64,000 nucleotides of DNA from Streptomyces buecherae (GCF_014295035.1 NZ_CP060404.1:5244501-5308500); one strand, 5' to 3'; positions 44,009 to 53,602 are shown, numbered from the stretch's first letter. Program-made: numbers and translations. Notes: a model not told the origin generated them from the sequence alone.

Positions 44009-44076
44009 GGAGCAGAGTATGGGCCCGTTAGGATGGAAAGTCCAACCCCCCGTACCACCGCCGGAAGGCCGCCCCA

Positions 44077-45675
44077 GTGCCATCAGCGACTCCCTCCGCC
44101 ACCGAAGCGCACGAGCCGGACCCCGTCCTCGTCGTCGACTTCGGCGCGCAGTACGCACAGCTCATCGCCCGTCGCGTGCGCGAGGCGCGGGTGTACAGCG
44201 AGATCGTGCCGTCCACCATGCCGGTGGCCGAGATGCTCGCCAAGAACCCGCGGGCGATAATCCTCTCCGGCGGCCCCTCGTCGGTGTACGAGGAGGGCGC
44301 GCCGCGCGTCGACCGCGCCCTGTTCGAGGCCGGGGTCCCCGTCTTCGGCATGTGCTACGGGTTCCAGTTGATGGCCGAGTCGCTGGGCGGCACCGTCGAC
44401 GACAACGGCGCCAGGGAGTACGGGCGGACGCCGCTGGCGGTCGCCAAGTCCGGCTCCACGCTCTTCGAGGGCACCCCGGACCAGCAGACCGTGTGGATGT
44501 CGCACGGCGACGCGTGCTCCGCCGCGCCCGAGGGCTTCACCGTCACCGCCTCCACCGACGTGGTCCCGGTCGCCGCCTTCGAGAACGACGAGCAGAAGCT
44601 CTACGGCGTGCAGTACCACCCCGAGGTCATGCACACCACGCACGGCCAGCAGGTCCTGGAGCACTTCCTGTACCGCGGCGCCGGCATCGAGCCCACCTGG
44701 ACCACGAGCAACGTGGTCGAGGAGGCCGTCGCGGCCATCCGTCAGCAGGTCGGCAGCAAGCGCGCGATCTGCGGGCTCTCCGGTGGCGTGGACTCGGCCG
44801 TGGCCGCGGCCCTGGTGCAGAAGGCCATCGGCTCGCAGCTCACCTGCGTCTACGTGGACCACGGCCTGATGCGCAAGGGCGAGTCCGAGCAGGTCGAGAA
44901 GGACTTCGTGGCCGCCACCGGCGTGCAGCTCAAGGTGGTCGACGCCGAGGAGCGGTTCCTGACCGCGCTGGCCGGCGTGTCCGACCCGGAGCAGAAGCGC
45001 AAGATCATCGGCCGGGAGTTCATCCGGGTCTTCGAGCAGGCCCAGGCCGAACTGGTCGCCGAGGCGGGCGAGGCCGGCGAGGACGTCGCCTTCCTCGTCC
45101 AGGGCACCCTCTACCCCGACGTCGTCGAGTCCGGCGGCGGCACCGGCACCGCCAACATCAAGTCGCACCACAACGTCGGCGGCCTCCCCGAGGACATCGA
45201 GTTCGAGCTGGTGGAGCCGCTGCGCAAGCTGTTCAAGGACGAGGTCCGGATGGTCGGCCAGGAACTGGGCCTGCCTGAGGAGATCGTCCAGCGGCAGCCC
45301 TTCCCAGGCCCCGGGCTCGGCATCCGCATCGTCGGCGAGGTCACCAAGGAGCGGCTCGACCTGCTCCGCGAGGCTGACGCCATCGCCCGCGAGGAGCTGA
45401 CCGCGGCCGGCCTCGACCGCGACATCTGGCAGTGCCCCGTGGTGCTGCTCGCCGACGTCCGCTCGGTCGGCGTGCAGGGCGACGGCCGCACCTACGGCCA
45501 CCCGATCGTGCTGCGCCCGGTCTCCTCCGAGGACGCGATGACGGCCGACTGGTCGCGCCTCCCGTACGACGTGCTCTCGCGCATCTCCACCCGCATCACC
45601 AACGAGGTCGACGAGGTCAACCGGGTGGTCCTGGACATCACCAGCAAGCCCCCCGGCACCATCGAGTGGGAGTGA
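44077..45675 (+). CDS. guaA: GMP synthase (glutamine-hydrolysing)
   Basis: The 532-residue product aminates XMP to GMP using glutamine. The glutaminase domain has VLVVDFGAQYAQLIARRVRE, ILSGGPSSVY and nucleophile Cys93 in GMCYGFQL. The ATP-pyrophosphatase domain has the SGGVDS loop (235-240) and YVDHGLMRKGE. The C-terminal dimerisation part ends STRITNEVDEVNRVVLDITS, with the usual TIEWE terminus. GTG 44077 is the start used, giving the family's normal length. It diverges from aroQ and its leader. A strong terminator follows. Confidence 0.97.
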   Translation: MPSATPSATEAHEPDPVLVVDFGAQYAQLIARRVREARVYSEIVPSTMPVAEMLAKNPRAIILSGGPSSVYEEGAPRVDRALFEAGVPVFGMCYGFQLMAESLGGTVDDNGAREYGRTPLAVAKSGSTLFEGTPDQQTVWMSHGDACSAAPEGFTVTASTDVVPVAAFENDEQKLYGVQYHPEVMHTTHGQQVLEHFLYRGAGIEPTWTTSNVVEEAVAAIRQQVGSKRAICGLSGGVDSAVAAALVQKAIGSQLTCVYVDHGLMRKGESEQVEKDFVAATGVQLKVVDAEERFLTALAGVSDPEQKRKIIGREFIRVFEQAQAELVAEAGEAGEDVAFLVQGTLYPDVVESGGGTGTANIKSHHNVGGLPEDIEFELVEPLRKLFKDEVRMVGQELGLPEEIVQRQPFPGPGLGIRIVGEVTKERLDLLREADAIAREELTAAGLDRDIWQCPVVLLADVRSVGVQGDGRTYGHPIVLRPVSSEDAMTADWSRLPYDVLSRISTRITNEVDEVNRVVLDITSKPPGTIEWE

Positions 45676-45702
45676 CCCCTCCCGCCTCACCGCGCCCCGC
45701 GT

Positions 45703-45746
45703 AACGGCCGCGCCGCCCCCGATCTCCCGGGGGCGGCGCGGCCGTT
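45703..45746 (+). terminator. Terminator after guaA
   Basis: An 18-bp perfect stem (45703-45720 with 45729-45746) encloses GATCTCCC and is followed by CGTG. Confidence 0.9.
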
Positions 45747-45749
45747 CGT

Positions 45750-45872
45750 GGTGGAGCACGGGGGTGGGGTTGGTCAGGTCGGGCTGGGGTGGGCAGGTCT
45801 TCGTGGTGGTGGGCAAGTCGTGGTGGTGCGTGGGGGCGGGTTGGTCGGGTGGGGCTGGGGTGGGCCAGCCGC
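45750..45872 (+). other. G-run-rich tract with quadruplex potential
   Basis: Clusters such as GGGGGTGGGGTTGG, GGGCTGGGGTGGG and GGGGGCGGG repeat across about 120 bases with few C residues. No gene is present. Confidence 0.6.
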
Positions 45873-45877
45873 GAGCG

Positions 45878-45900
45878 GTTGACGTGAATAATGGTTCAAC
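45878..45900 (+). promoter_or_regulatory. Promoter/operator candidate upstream of the MarR-like gene
   Basis: TTGACG at 45879 could be a -35 box with TTTTAC (45901) as a weak -10. GTTGA (45878-45882) and TCAAC (45896-45900) are inverted around it. Confidence 0.4.
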
Positions 45901-46050
45901 TTTTACGGTGATCTCGTTGTCGGGAGGCCGCACCGCTCCGCGGATGCGTACATCAGCGCAGGTCACCGCGCATTCCCGAACCCGCTGTCGCGGGGCGACC
46001 GCCTTCGCGGCGGTCCGTGCGAGGTGGCCCCGACCGTGAGGAGAGGGACC

Positions 46051-46503
46051 GTGCTCAAGACCTACTCGGACGAGGAACTGCTGCAGCAGCCGGTCGGCTA
46101 CTGGACCGGCGTCGCCCAGGAACTGGTCGTTGGCAGCATCAACGACACCCTGGGCTCCATGGGCATCCGGCAGCCGCAGTGGTGGGTGCTGAACCTGATC
46201 AACCGCTCCGACGACGGGCTGACGCGGGCGGAGCTGCCCGCGGGGCTGCGGCACCACGTGGACTCGTCCGTCACCGACTCGGTCGCCGACGACCTCACCG
46301 GGCGCGGCTGGCTCGCCGAGGGTCGGGACCAGCGGCTGCGGCTGACGGAGGAGGGGTCCGCCGCGTTCGCCACGCTGTGGGAACGCGTGCCACAGACGCT
46401 GGCCCGGATTCGCGCCGGCTTCTCGGACGCCGAATACGTCCAGCTCATCAACCTGCTGCGGCGGGTCGTGGACAACCTCGACGGCCACAGCGACCTCGAC
46501 TGA
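46051..46503 (+). CDS. MarR-like winged-helix regulator
   Basis: The 150-residue product starts at GTG 46051 behind GAGGAGAGG. A winged-helix layout is visible: WWVLNLINRSDDGLTRAELPA, then SVTDSVADDLTGRGWLAEG, and the wing DQRLRLTEEGSAAFATL, with helices at both ends for dimerisation. Members repress stress, efflux or catabolic genes and respond to small ligands. Its own leader carries an inverted-repeat promoter candidate and a GACCGCC-TTCGC-GGCGGTC hairpin (45998-46016). DoxX lies 260 bases downstream in the same direction. Confidence 0.8.
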   Translation: MLKTYSDEELLQQPVGYWTGVAQELVVGSINDTLGSMGIRQPQWWVLNLINRSDDGLTRAELPAGLRHHVDSSVTDSVADDLTGRGWLAEGRDQRLRLTEEGSAAFATLWERVPQTLARIRAGFSDAEYVQLINLLRRVVDNLDGHSDLD

Positions 46504-46599
46504 CCAGCGCTGGCCCTGACCTGGCCATGACCTGGCACGGCCTGTCCGGGGCTGGCATGGATTGACCGGTGCTGACCGTGGGCTGGTCTGGGCTGACCG

Positions 46600-46643
46600 C
46601 CGGTCGCTTGAGCAGGGCCGACCGGTCGCTTGAGTGGGGCCGG
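46600..46643 (+). repeat. 22-bp tandem repeat, two units
   Basis: Units 46600-46621 and 46622-46643 share CCGGTCGCTTGAG and GGGCCG and differ at three bases. They lie in the gap before the DoxX gene. Confidence 0.7.
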
Positions 46644-46763
46644 CCGGTCCGGGCGGGTGCGGCTCCGAACCGGCCGCGACCGGTGTGCCGGAGGGGGCTC
46701 CAGCACAGGCGCGCGGCCGGCCCCACGGGGACACTGGGGGCCCGGCGACCGAGAGGCGAGGCC

Positions 46764-47357
46764 ATGACCCAGGGACGGTGGACGGCGGGCGGCGGCGCGA
46801 CCGGCGGTCCGCCCGGCGGGCGACGGCGCGGCTGGCGCTCCGCGCTCGCCCCGTACGCCCTGCTGCCGCTGCGCGTCTTCCTGGGCGTGACCTTCGTCTA
46901 CGCCGGCCTCGACAAGCTGACCGACGCGTCGTTCCTGTCCGACAGCGGACCGGACTCGATCGGCGAGACGATGCGCTTCGCGCGCCCGTCGGCGGCCTTC
47001 CCCGACCTGGTCGACCTGGCGTTGAAGGCGCCCACCGGCTTCGGTTACGCCATCGCCTGCGGCGAACTCGCGGTCGGCCTCGGCACGCTGTTCGGCCTGC
47101 TGGCCCGGCTGGCGGCGCTCGGTGGGGCGCTGATCTCGCTGAGTCTGTGGCTGACCGTGAGCTGGTCGACGGAGCCGTACTACTACGGCAACGACCTGGC
47201 CTATCTGATGGCCTGGCTACCGCTCGTCCTGGCGGGCGCCCCGTACCTGTCCGTAGACGCCGCGCTCGCCCGCAACCACTGGCGTCGCGAGGGTGGACGC
47301 TGGCGTCGCGGTGGCGGTCGCGGGCGTGGGCGTCGTGGTGGCCGCATCTTCGGCTGA
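46764..47357 (+). CDS. DoxX-family membrane protein
   Basis: The 197-residue product starts at ATG 46764. Four membrane segments are predicted near residues 30-52, 80-115, 120-140 and 148-165, with LPLRVFLGVTFVYAGLDKLT marking the DoxX family. The loop LTVSWSTEPYYYGNDLAYLM is also typical. Basic termini (RRRGWRSA; RGRGRRGGR) place both ends inside. DoxX proteins are linked to thiol oxidoreduction and quinone or sulphur chemistry in some bacteria, but no partner gene is here. It may be controlled by the MarR-like protein encoded upstream. Confidence 0.85.
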   Translation: MTQGRWTAGGGATGGPPGGRRRGWRSALAPYALLPLRVFLGVTFVYAGLDKLTDASFLSDSGPDSIGETMRFARPSAAFPDLVDLALKAPTGFGYAIACGELAVGLGTLFGLLARLAALGGALISLSLWLTVSWSTEPYYYGNDLAYLMAWLPLVLAGAPYLSVDAALARNHWRREGGRWRRGGGRGRGRRGGRIFG

Positions 47358-48184
47358 GCGACGCGTCCGGGGGCGCCGCCCGTCCCGGCCTTCCGGGCGA
47401 GCTTCGTCCGCCGTACTTCCGAGCCTGGTCCGCTTGCCGTCCTTTCGGCTGGGGCCCGCTTACCGTCCTCCGGCCGAGGCCCGCTTGCTCTCCTCCTGGC
47501 TGCGGTCCGGTGCCGGTCGCGGTCCGCTCGCCGCCCTCCTGGCCGTGGTCTGGTGCCGTTCTCCCGGTCGTGTCCCGCTCGCGGTCCTCCCGGTCGCGGT
47601 CTCGGCCGCGGTGCCGGTCGTGCCCCGGTGGCCGGCTCGTGCACTGGTGGGTTGCGGTCGCCGCGTCCCGCCGCTGTCTCTGCCGCTGAGGCATGTCGCT
47701 GGTACGTGCTGCCAGGCGTTCGGCCGTTACGCGCCCCGGCGGGCTTGGGCCGTCGCGTCTTCGGCCGGCCCCGCTCCGGGCCCCGGCCTGAGGCCGTACC
47801 ACGGCCGGCCAGAGCGCACCACGCGGACCCGGCAGCGGCGGAGCTTCGCCGCGCGGGCGCCGCGATCCGCTCGTACCATCGCGGGCCCCTCGTGGCGCGG
47901 CACGGTGGGGCGGGCGGCGTGGTGGCCGGCACCGGTGCGGCGGGGCCGACCCGGGACGGGGCCGGGGCACTGGTGGGCCGGGCCGACGGCGCATCGGAGC
48001 GGTGGCCGGCCGCCCGCGACCGGCTTCGCGCGCACTCGTGCGCCCCGGGGCGCACAAGCGCGGTCAGCCGGCACGAACGGCCTAAGCACGACTGGCGTTA
48101 ATCAGCCCGTATGGGTGGGATCGTCCAGGTGACCGGCGCAAGCGCCCGTGTCACTGGCCGCCGCACCTCGCGCGGGTACGCACG
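47358..48184. other. Gene-poor pyrimidine-rich gap with degenerate repeats
   Basis: This 827-base gap holds no supported gene. At about 47427-47625 imperfect units of roughly 25 bases (TCCGCTTGCCGTCCT and CCCGCTTACCGTCCTCCGG, then drifting relatives) recur on the plus strand. Open frames here are Arg/Pro-rich and lack a normal start. The last 80 bases carry the leader of the surface protein gene. Confidence 0.5.
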
Positions 48185-51100
48185 ATGCCGCGCATGAGAC
48201 CCATCTCCGAGCGCCTAGCCGCGCTCCGATCACGCGCCGGCGCCGCCGGCGTCGCATGTGCCGTGGTCGCCACGGCCGTGCCCATCCTGACGTTCGGCCT
48301 GAGCGCACCGCCAGCGGCGGCGGCGCCCCTGCCGGGCGGCCTCGGCCCGTGTGTGCCGGGGTCATGCCCCGACCCGTTCCCGCCGGTCAACAACGACGCC
48401 TTCCACGGCCGGGACGACGCGATCAACATCTTCGTCGGCGACGACTTCCTGGTGCGCGGCCGGGCGGCCGAGGCCGAGGGCCGCGTGGTCGTGCTCGACA
48501 ACTTCGACCAGAACAAGGACGCCGTCACCGGCGGCCTCTACAACCTCGGCATCGTCGGGGTCGGCTCGCGTGTCCCGCCGCCGGACGGCTCGGACTTCCT
48601 GAGCACCGGTGGCGACGTGACCATCGCGCCCGGGCAGGTCCTGGACACGACCGGCGGCGTCGTCGGTGAGCAGGGCATCGTCCGGCACGCCGGGACGCTC
48701 ACCGGCACCGTCCGGGGCACGACCATCCAGGACAGTGACGCGGTCGCGCCGTACACCGCCCTGCGGGACGAGCTCACGGCGGCCAGCCGCTGCTACGCGC
48801 GGGTGGACGGCGCGCCGCGACCCGCCACGGGCACCGCGGTCAACCAGGGCTACCAGACGCTGTTCACCGGCGACGGCACCTCCTCGCTCCAGGTGTTCAA
48901 CGTGGACTTCGACATGGTGGGGGCGGGCGGTGGCGCGCAGGGCATCGCCTTCGCGGGCATCCCGGCCGATGCCACGATCCTCGTCAACATCGTCGGCGCG
49001 GACCGCACCATCAACACCTACAGCGGTGGCATCACCGACGACGACCCGCTGAACGCCTACCGCGAGCGGCTGCTGTGGAACTTCCCCGACGCCACGTCGG
49101 TGGACCTGGTCGGCAGCGGCCAGTTCCAGGGCAGCGTCCTGGTGGGTGAGCAGACGTCGACGACCACGGTGACGCTCCCCGGCGTCAACGGCCGCATGTT
49201 CACCACCGGCTCGCTGACCCACACGAGCTCGGCGACCGGTGGCGGCGGCCAGGAGTTCCACGCGTACCCGTTCAACGGTGACCTGCCGGACTGCGGTACC
49301 GGCCCCGGCCCGACGACCGGTGAGGTCAGCGTCCTGAAGACGGACGCGGCGACGGGTGACGCGTTGGCGGGTGCGGAGTTCACGTTGTGGCGTGAGACGA
49401 ACGGTACCGAGGGGTTGCAGACCACGGGCGATGACCCGGACACCCGGGTTTCCACGTGTACGACTCCCGCTAGTGGTGTGTGTGCGGACACCACCAGTCT
49501 CGGTACGTACTACTGGGAGGAGACGGCGGCACCTGACGGGTACGAGTTGCCTGCCGATCCGGTGTTTGGTCCGTTGACGTTGACGGAGGAGAACGCTGAT
49601 ACGGGTGTGCGGGTTGAGGCGGAGAACACGGATTCGCCCGAGCCGCCGGTGACCGGTGACGTGAGCGTGTTGAAGACGGACGCCGGCTCGGGTGACCCGT
49701 TGGCGGGCGCGGAGTTCGTGCTGTGGCGGGAGAGCAACGGCGTGGCTGGGCTCCAGACCACGGGCGATGACCCGGACACCCGGGTTTCGGAGTGCACGAC
49801 GCCTGCCAGCGGCGAATGCTCCGAGACGACCGGCCTCGGCACCTACTACTGGGAAGAGACCGCGGCACCCCCGGGGTACGACCTGCCCACCCCGAGCATC
49901 TTCGGCCCGCTCACGCTGACCGAGGAGAACGCCGCCGAAGGCGTACGCGTCGAGGCGTCGAACAGCTCCACCCCGGTGCCACCGACGACCGGTGAGGTCA
50001 GCGTCCTGAAGACGGATGCGGCGACGGGTGACGCGTTGGCGGGTGCGGAGTTCACGTTGTGGCGTGAGACGAACGGTACCGAGGGGTTGCAGACCACGGG
50101 CGATGACCCGGACACCCGGGTTTCCACGTGTACGACTCCCGCTAGTGGTGTGTGTGCGGACACCACCAGTCTCGGTACGTACTACTGGGAGGAGACGGCG
50201 GCTCCGGATGGTTACGAGTTGCCTGCCGATCCGGTGTTTGGTCCGTTGACGTTGACGGAGGAGAACGCTGATACGGGTGTGCGGGTTGAGGCGGAGAACA
50301 CGGATTCGCCCGAGCCGCCGGTGACCGGTGACGTGAGCGTGCTCAAGACGGACGCCGGCTCGGGTGACCCGTTGGCGGGCGCGGAGTTCGTGCTGTGGCG
50401 CGAGAGCAACGGCGTGGCCGGTCTCCAGACCACCGGTGACGACCCGGACACCCGGGTCTCGGAGTGCACGACCCCGGCCAGCGGCGAATGCTCCGAGACG
50501 ACCGGCTTCGGTACTTACTACTGGGAGGAGACGGCTGCTCCCGACGGGTACGACCTGCCCGACCCGAACGTCTTCGGCCCGCTCACGTTGACCGAGGAGA
50601 ACGCTGGCGCCGGCGTACGCGTCGAGGCGTCGAACACCGCGACGACCGTGCCGCCCGGCACCGGTGAGGTCAGCGTGTTGAAGACGGACGCGGCAACGGG
50701 TGACCCGCTGGCGGGTGCCGAGTTCACGCTGTGGCGCGAGAGCAACGGCACGCCCGGGCTCCAGACCACGGGCGCCGACCCCGACACCCGGGTTTCCACC
50801 TGCACCACCCCCACCAGCGGCGTCTGCGCCGACACGACCGAACTCGGTACGTACTACTGGGAGGAGACCGCTGCTCCCGACGGGTACGACCTGCCCGACC
50901 CGAACGTCTTCGGACCGCTCACGCTGACCGAGGACAACGCCGACACCGGCGTACGCGTCGAGGCGGCGAACAGCTCCTCGTCCGAGCCGGAGCCGACCAC
51001 CGGCGAGGTGAGCGTGCTCAAGACCGACGCCGAGACCGGTGACCCGCTCGCCGGCGCCGGGTTCACGCTGTGGCGGGAGAGCAACGGCACCGAGGGGTTG

Positions 51101-52795
51101 CAGACCACGGGCGGTGACCCGGACACCCGGGTCTCCACCTGCACCACCCCCGCCAGCGGCGTCTGCGCCGACACGACGGGCCTCGGCACGTACTACTGGG
51201 AGGAGACCGACGCTCCCGACGGGTACGAGCTGCCCGATCCGAACGTGTTCGGACCGCTCACGCTGACCGAGGAGAACGCCGAGGCCGGCGTGCGGGTCGA
51301 GGCGGCGAACACCGCTTCGACCGTGCCCCCCGGCACCGGTGAGGTCAGCGTGCTGAAGGCGGACTCGGACTCGGGCGACCCGCTCGCCGGCGCCGAGTTC
51401 GTGCTGTGGCGGGAGAGCAACGGCACGCCCGGGCTCCAGACCACGGGCGCCGACCCGGACACCCGGGTCTCGGCGTGCACGACGCCTGCCAGCGGTGTGT
51501 GTGCCGACACGACCGAACTCGGTACGTACTACTGGGAGGAGACGGCCGCTCCCGACGGGTACGACCTGCCCGACCCGAACGTCTTCGGCCCACTCACGCT
51601 GACCGAGGACAACGCCGACACCGGGGTCCGCATCGAGGCGGCGAACCACCGCTCGTCCGAGCCGGAGCCCACCACCGGCGAGGTGAGCGTGCTCAAGACC
51701 GACGCCGAGACCGGCGACGCGCTGGCGGGTGCGGAGTTCACGCTGTGGCGGGAGAGCAACGGTACCGAGGGGTTGCAGACCACGGGCGGCGACCCGGACA
51801 CCCGGGTCTCCACCTGCACCACCCCGGCCAGCGGTGTGTGCGCCGACGCCACCAGCCTCGGTACGTACTACTGGGTCGAGAACGAAGCCCCCGACGGCTA
51901 CGAGCTGCCGGACGACACCACCTTCGGTCCGCTCACGCTGACCGAGGAGAACGCCGAGGCCGGTGTACGGGTCGAAGCGAAGAACACCCGCAAGGCCACG
52001 CCTCCCGGCAAGGGCTCGATCAAGCTGCTGAAGAAGGACGCCAAGCACGGGCAGCCGCTCGCGGGCGCCGTCTTCGAACTGTGGCGGGAGACCAACGGCG
52101 TCGCGGGCCTGCAGACCAGGGGCGACAACCCCGACACCCGTCAGGACCGGGGCTGCTCGACCGACAAGGCCGGCGTGTGCACCTTCGACGGCCTTCCGGT
52201 CGGGGAGTACTACCTCCGCGAGACGGCCGTCCCCGAGGGGTACGAACTGCCGGAGAACCCCGTCTCCGGCCCGTACGAGGTGACGAAGGAGAACAGCTCC
52301 GAGGGCGTCACCGTGGAACTGGCCAACAAGCGCGGCGAGCCGTGCAAGGGCAAGGACTGCAAGCCCCAGCCGCCGTGCGAGTGCTGCGACCACTGCAAGT
52401 GCTGTGACCACGGCCACGGCGGCGAGCACGGCCGCGACTGCCACCACGGCGAGCACGGCAACCACGGCGACCACGGCAAGAGCTGCCACCACCACAACAA
52501 CGGTCACCACCACGACAAGAACGGTCACCACGACAAGAACGGTCACCACGACAAGAACGGCCACCACGGCAAGAACGGCCAGCACGGCCACCACAACGAC
52601 GGCCAGCACGGCAAGGACGGCCGCCGCAACGACGACAACAACCACGGTCACGACCACCACAGCACCCCCAACAAGAACAAGAAGCACGACAAGAACCACA
52701 AGAACGGCGACCACCACAAGGCCGACGAGCACCGCAAGGGCGGCGACCACGGCAAGGGCGGCGAGCACCAGCCGCACGCCAACTCGCGCTCCTGA
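48185..52795 (+). CDS. Choice-of-anchor A/Cna-B repeat surface protein with Cys/His-rich tail
   Basis: The 1536-residue product begins with a signal peptide (ending APPAAAAP, about 45). A choice-of-anchor A-type domain follows at about 60-375 (NNDAFHGRDDAINIFVGDDF; GVNGRMFTTGSLTHTS). Nine Cna-B/SpaA-type repeats of about 112 residues run from about 379 to 1385, each starting GEVSVLKTDA and containing TYYWEETAAPDGY. The tail has a cysteine cluster, PPCECCDHCKCCDH, then about 120 residues of His/Lys/Asn/Asp with HHDKNG repeats. No LPXTG, LAXTG or hydrophobic anchor ends the protein. It should be a secreted, stalk-like adhesin whose tail binds metal or wall polymers. Confidence 0.9.
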   Translation: MPRMRPISERLAALRSRAGAAGVACAVVATAVPILTFGLSAPPAAAAPLPGGLGPCVPGSCPDPFPPVNNDAFHGRDDAINIFVGDDFLVRGRAAEAEGRVVVLDNFDQNKDAVTGGLYNLGIVGVGSRVPPPDGSDFLSTGGDVTIAPGQVLDTTGGVVGEQGIVRHAGTLTGTVRGTTIQDSDAVAPYTALRDELTAASRCYARVDGAPRPATGTAVNQGYQTLFTGDGTSSLQVFNVDFDMVGAGGGAQGIAFAGIPADATILVNIVGADRTINTYSGGITDDDPLNAYRERLLWNFPDATSVDLVGSGQFQGSVLVGEQTSTTTVTLPGVNGRMFTTGSLTHTSSATGGGGQEFHAYPFNGDLPDCGTGPGPTTGEVSVLKTDAATGDALAGAEFTLWRETNGTEGLQTTGDDPDTRVSTCTTPASGVCADTTSLGTYYWEETAAPDGYELPADPVFGPLTLTEENADTGVRVEAENTDSPEPPVTGDVSVLKTDAGSGDPLAGAEFVLWRESNGVAGLQTTGDDPDTRVSECTTPASGECSETTGLGTYYWEETAAPPGYDLPTPSIFGPLTLTEENAAEGVRVEASNSSTPVPPTTGEVSVLKTDAATGDALAGAEFTLWRETNGTEGLQTTGDDPDTRVSTCTTPASGVCADTTSLGTYYWEETAAPDGYELPADPVFGPLTLTEENADTGVRVEAENTDSPEPPVTGDVSVLKTDAGSGDPLAGAEFVLWRESNGVAGLQTTGDDPDTRVSECTTPASGECSETTGFGTYYWEETAAPDGYDLPDPNVFGPLTLTEENAGAGVRVEASNTATTVPPGTGEVSVLKTDAATGDPLAGAEFTLWRESNGTPGLQTTGADPDTRVSTCTTPTSGVCADTTELGTYYWEETAAPDGYDLPDPNVFGPLTLTEDNADTGVRVEAANSSSSEPEPTTGEVSVLKTDAETGDPLAGAGFTLWRESNGTEGLQTTGGDPDTRVSTCTTPASGVCADTTGLGTYYWEETDAPDGYELPDPNVFGPLTLTEENAEAGVRVEAANTASTVPPGTGEVSVLKADSDSGDPLAGAEFVLWRESNGTPGLQTTGADPDTRVSACTTPASGVCADTTELGTYYWEETAAPDGYDLPDPNVFGPLTLTEDNADTGVRIEAANHRSSEPEPTTGEVSVLKTDAETGDALAGAEFTLWRESNGTEGLQTTGGDPDTRVSTCTTPASGVCADATSLGTYYWVENEAPDGYELPDDTTFGPLTLTEENAEAGVRVEAKNTRKATPPGKGSIKLLKKDAKHGQPLAGAVFELWRETNGVAGLQTRGDNPDTRQDRGCSTDKAGVCTFDGLPVGEYYLRETAVPEGYELPENPVSGPYEVTKENSSEGVTVELANKRGEPCKGKDCKPQPPCECCDHCKCCDHGHGGEHGRDCHHGEHGNHGDHGKSCHHHNNGHHHDKNGHHDKNGHHDKNGHHGKNGQHGHHNDGQHGKDGRRNDDNNHGHDHHSTPNKNKKHDKNHKNGDHHKADEHRKGGDHGKGGEHQPHANSRS
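49319..52342 (+). repeat. Nine 336-base Cna-B repeats
   Basis: Units begin at 49319, 49655, 49991 and 50327, then continue at about the same spacing to the ninth, most diverged unit. The block of the first two units is copied nearly base for base as units three and four. The lower GC and T-ending codons of units one and three are copied as well. Confidence 0.85.
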
Positions 52796-52801
52796 CGCTC
52801 A

Positions 52802-52837
52802 CCGGTTCGGCCGTCCATGACTGGGCGGCCGAACCGG
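52802..52837 (+). terminator. Terminator after the surface protein gene
   Basis: CCGGTTCGGCCG and CGGCCGAACCGG form a 12-bp stem around a 12-base loop (52814-52825). Confidence 0.8.
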
Positions 52838-52888
52838 CCCGGTGTTGCACTGACAGGGCTCCGGAACGTTCTCCCAGGAGGTTGTGAC

Positions 52889-53602
52889 GTGCGCCCTGTC
52901 CGTCTTCCCCGTGCCGTGGCCGCTGTCGCGGCCACGGCACTTCTCGGTGCGGCGACGGCACTGGCCGGCGCCGCACCCGCCTCCGCTGCCTCAGCCTCAG
53001 CCGGTGCCGCGTGCACCGCCCCCACCGGGCCCTACCAGCGCCCACTGGAGAAACATCTGGGTCGGCCCGTCGACGGTCGGCAGTCCGCCGCGGACTGCCG
53101 GGCCATCCGCGCCTTCCAGGCCGAGCACGGCACCGCCCGCACGGACGGCTATGCCGACCTCGGCACGTATCGCACGCTGGTCGCGGTGCGGGCCGCGCAC
53201 CGCCCGAATGCCGCTGGTCACTGCCCGGTTCGCTCCTTCCGAGTCACCTGCGTTGACATGGACCGACAGTTGCTGTGGATGCAGACCGGCGACCGGCTGG
53301 ACTTCGGCCCCGTACCGATCCGCACCGGCCGGGACGCCCAGGAGACCCGGCCCGGCTAGCACGCGATCTACTCCCGCAGCAAGGACCACGTCTCCACCCT
53401 CTACGCCAACGCCCCCATGCCGTACGCCCAGTGCTTCGACGGAGGCCAGGCGCTGCACGGCAGGCCCGGCGACCTCTTCGACGGCGGCGGCTCAGCCGGC
53501 TGCGTGAACCTGACCGTCAAGGACGCGGCGACGCTCTGGGACCTCCTCCACCTCAAGGACCGCGTCTACGTCTGGGGCACCAAGCCCGGCACCGCCGACT
53601 GA
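52889..53602 (+). pseudogene. L,D-transpeptidase gene interrupted by an amber codon
   Basis: GTG 52889 follows AGGAGG. The frame encodes a signal peptide (ATALLGAATALAGAAPASAA), a peptidoglycan-binding helix bundle (YQRPLEKHLGRPVDGRQSAAD) and then a YkuD-type catalytic region. It reads ETRPG, stop TAG 53357-53359, HAIYSRSKDHVSTLYANAP and on to GGGSAGCVNLTVKDAATLWD and TGA. In relatives a tryptophan (TGG) usually sits at the stop position, so one base change explains it. The catalytic Cys is in SAGCVN, where many enzymes have SHGC. Unless the stop is read through, no active enzyme is made. Confidence 0.85.

Noticed and set aside
47201..48055. 284-codon minus-strand frame beyond the DoxX gene
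   Set aside because: It overlaps the DoxX gene, covers degenerate repeats and is Arg/Pro-rich without any motif.
44083..48057. 1324-codon open frame on the minus strand
   Set aside because: It crosses guaA, the MarR gene and an intergenic gap, which no real gene would do; composition is Arg/Pro-rich with no domain.
48362..52777. 1471-codon minus-strand frame with Val/Ala repeats
   Set aside because: It is the antisense of the Cna-B repeats and His-rich tail and has no signal or domain of its own.
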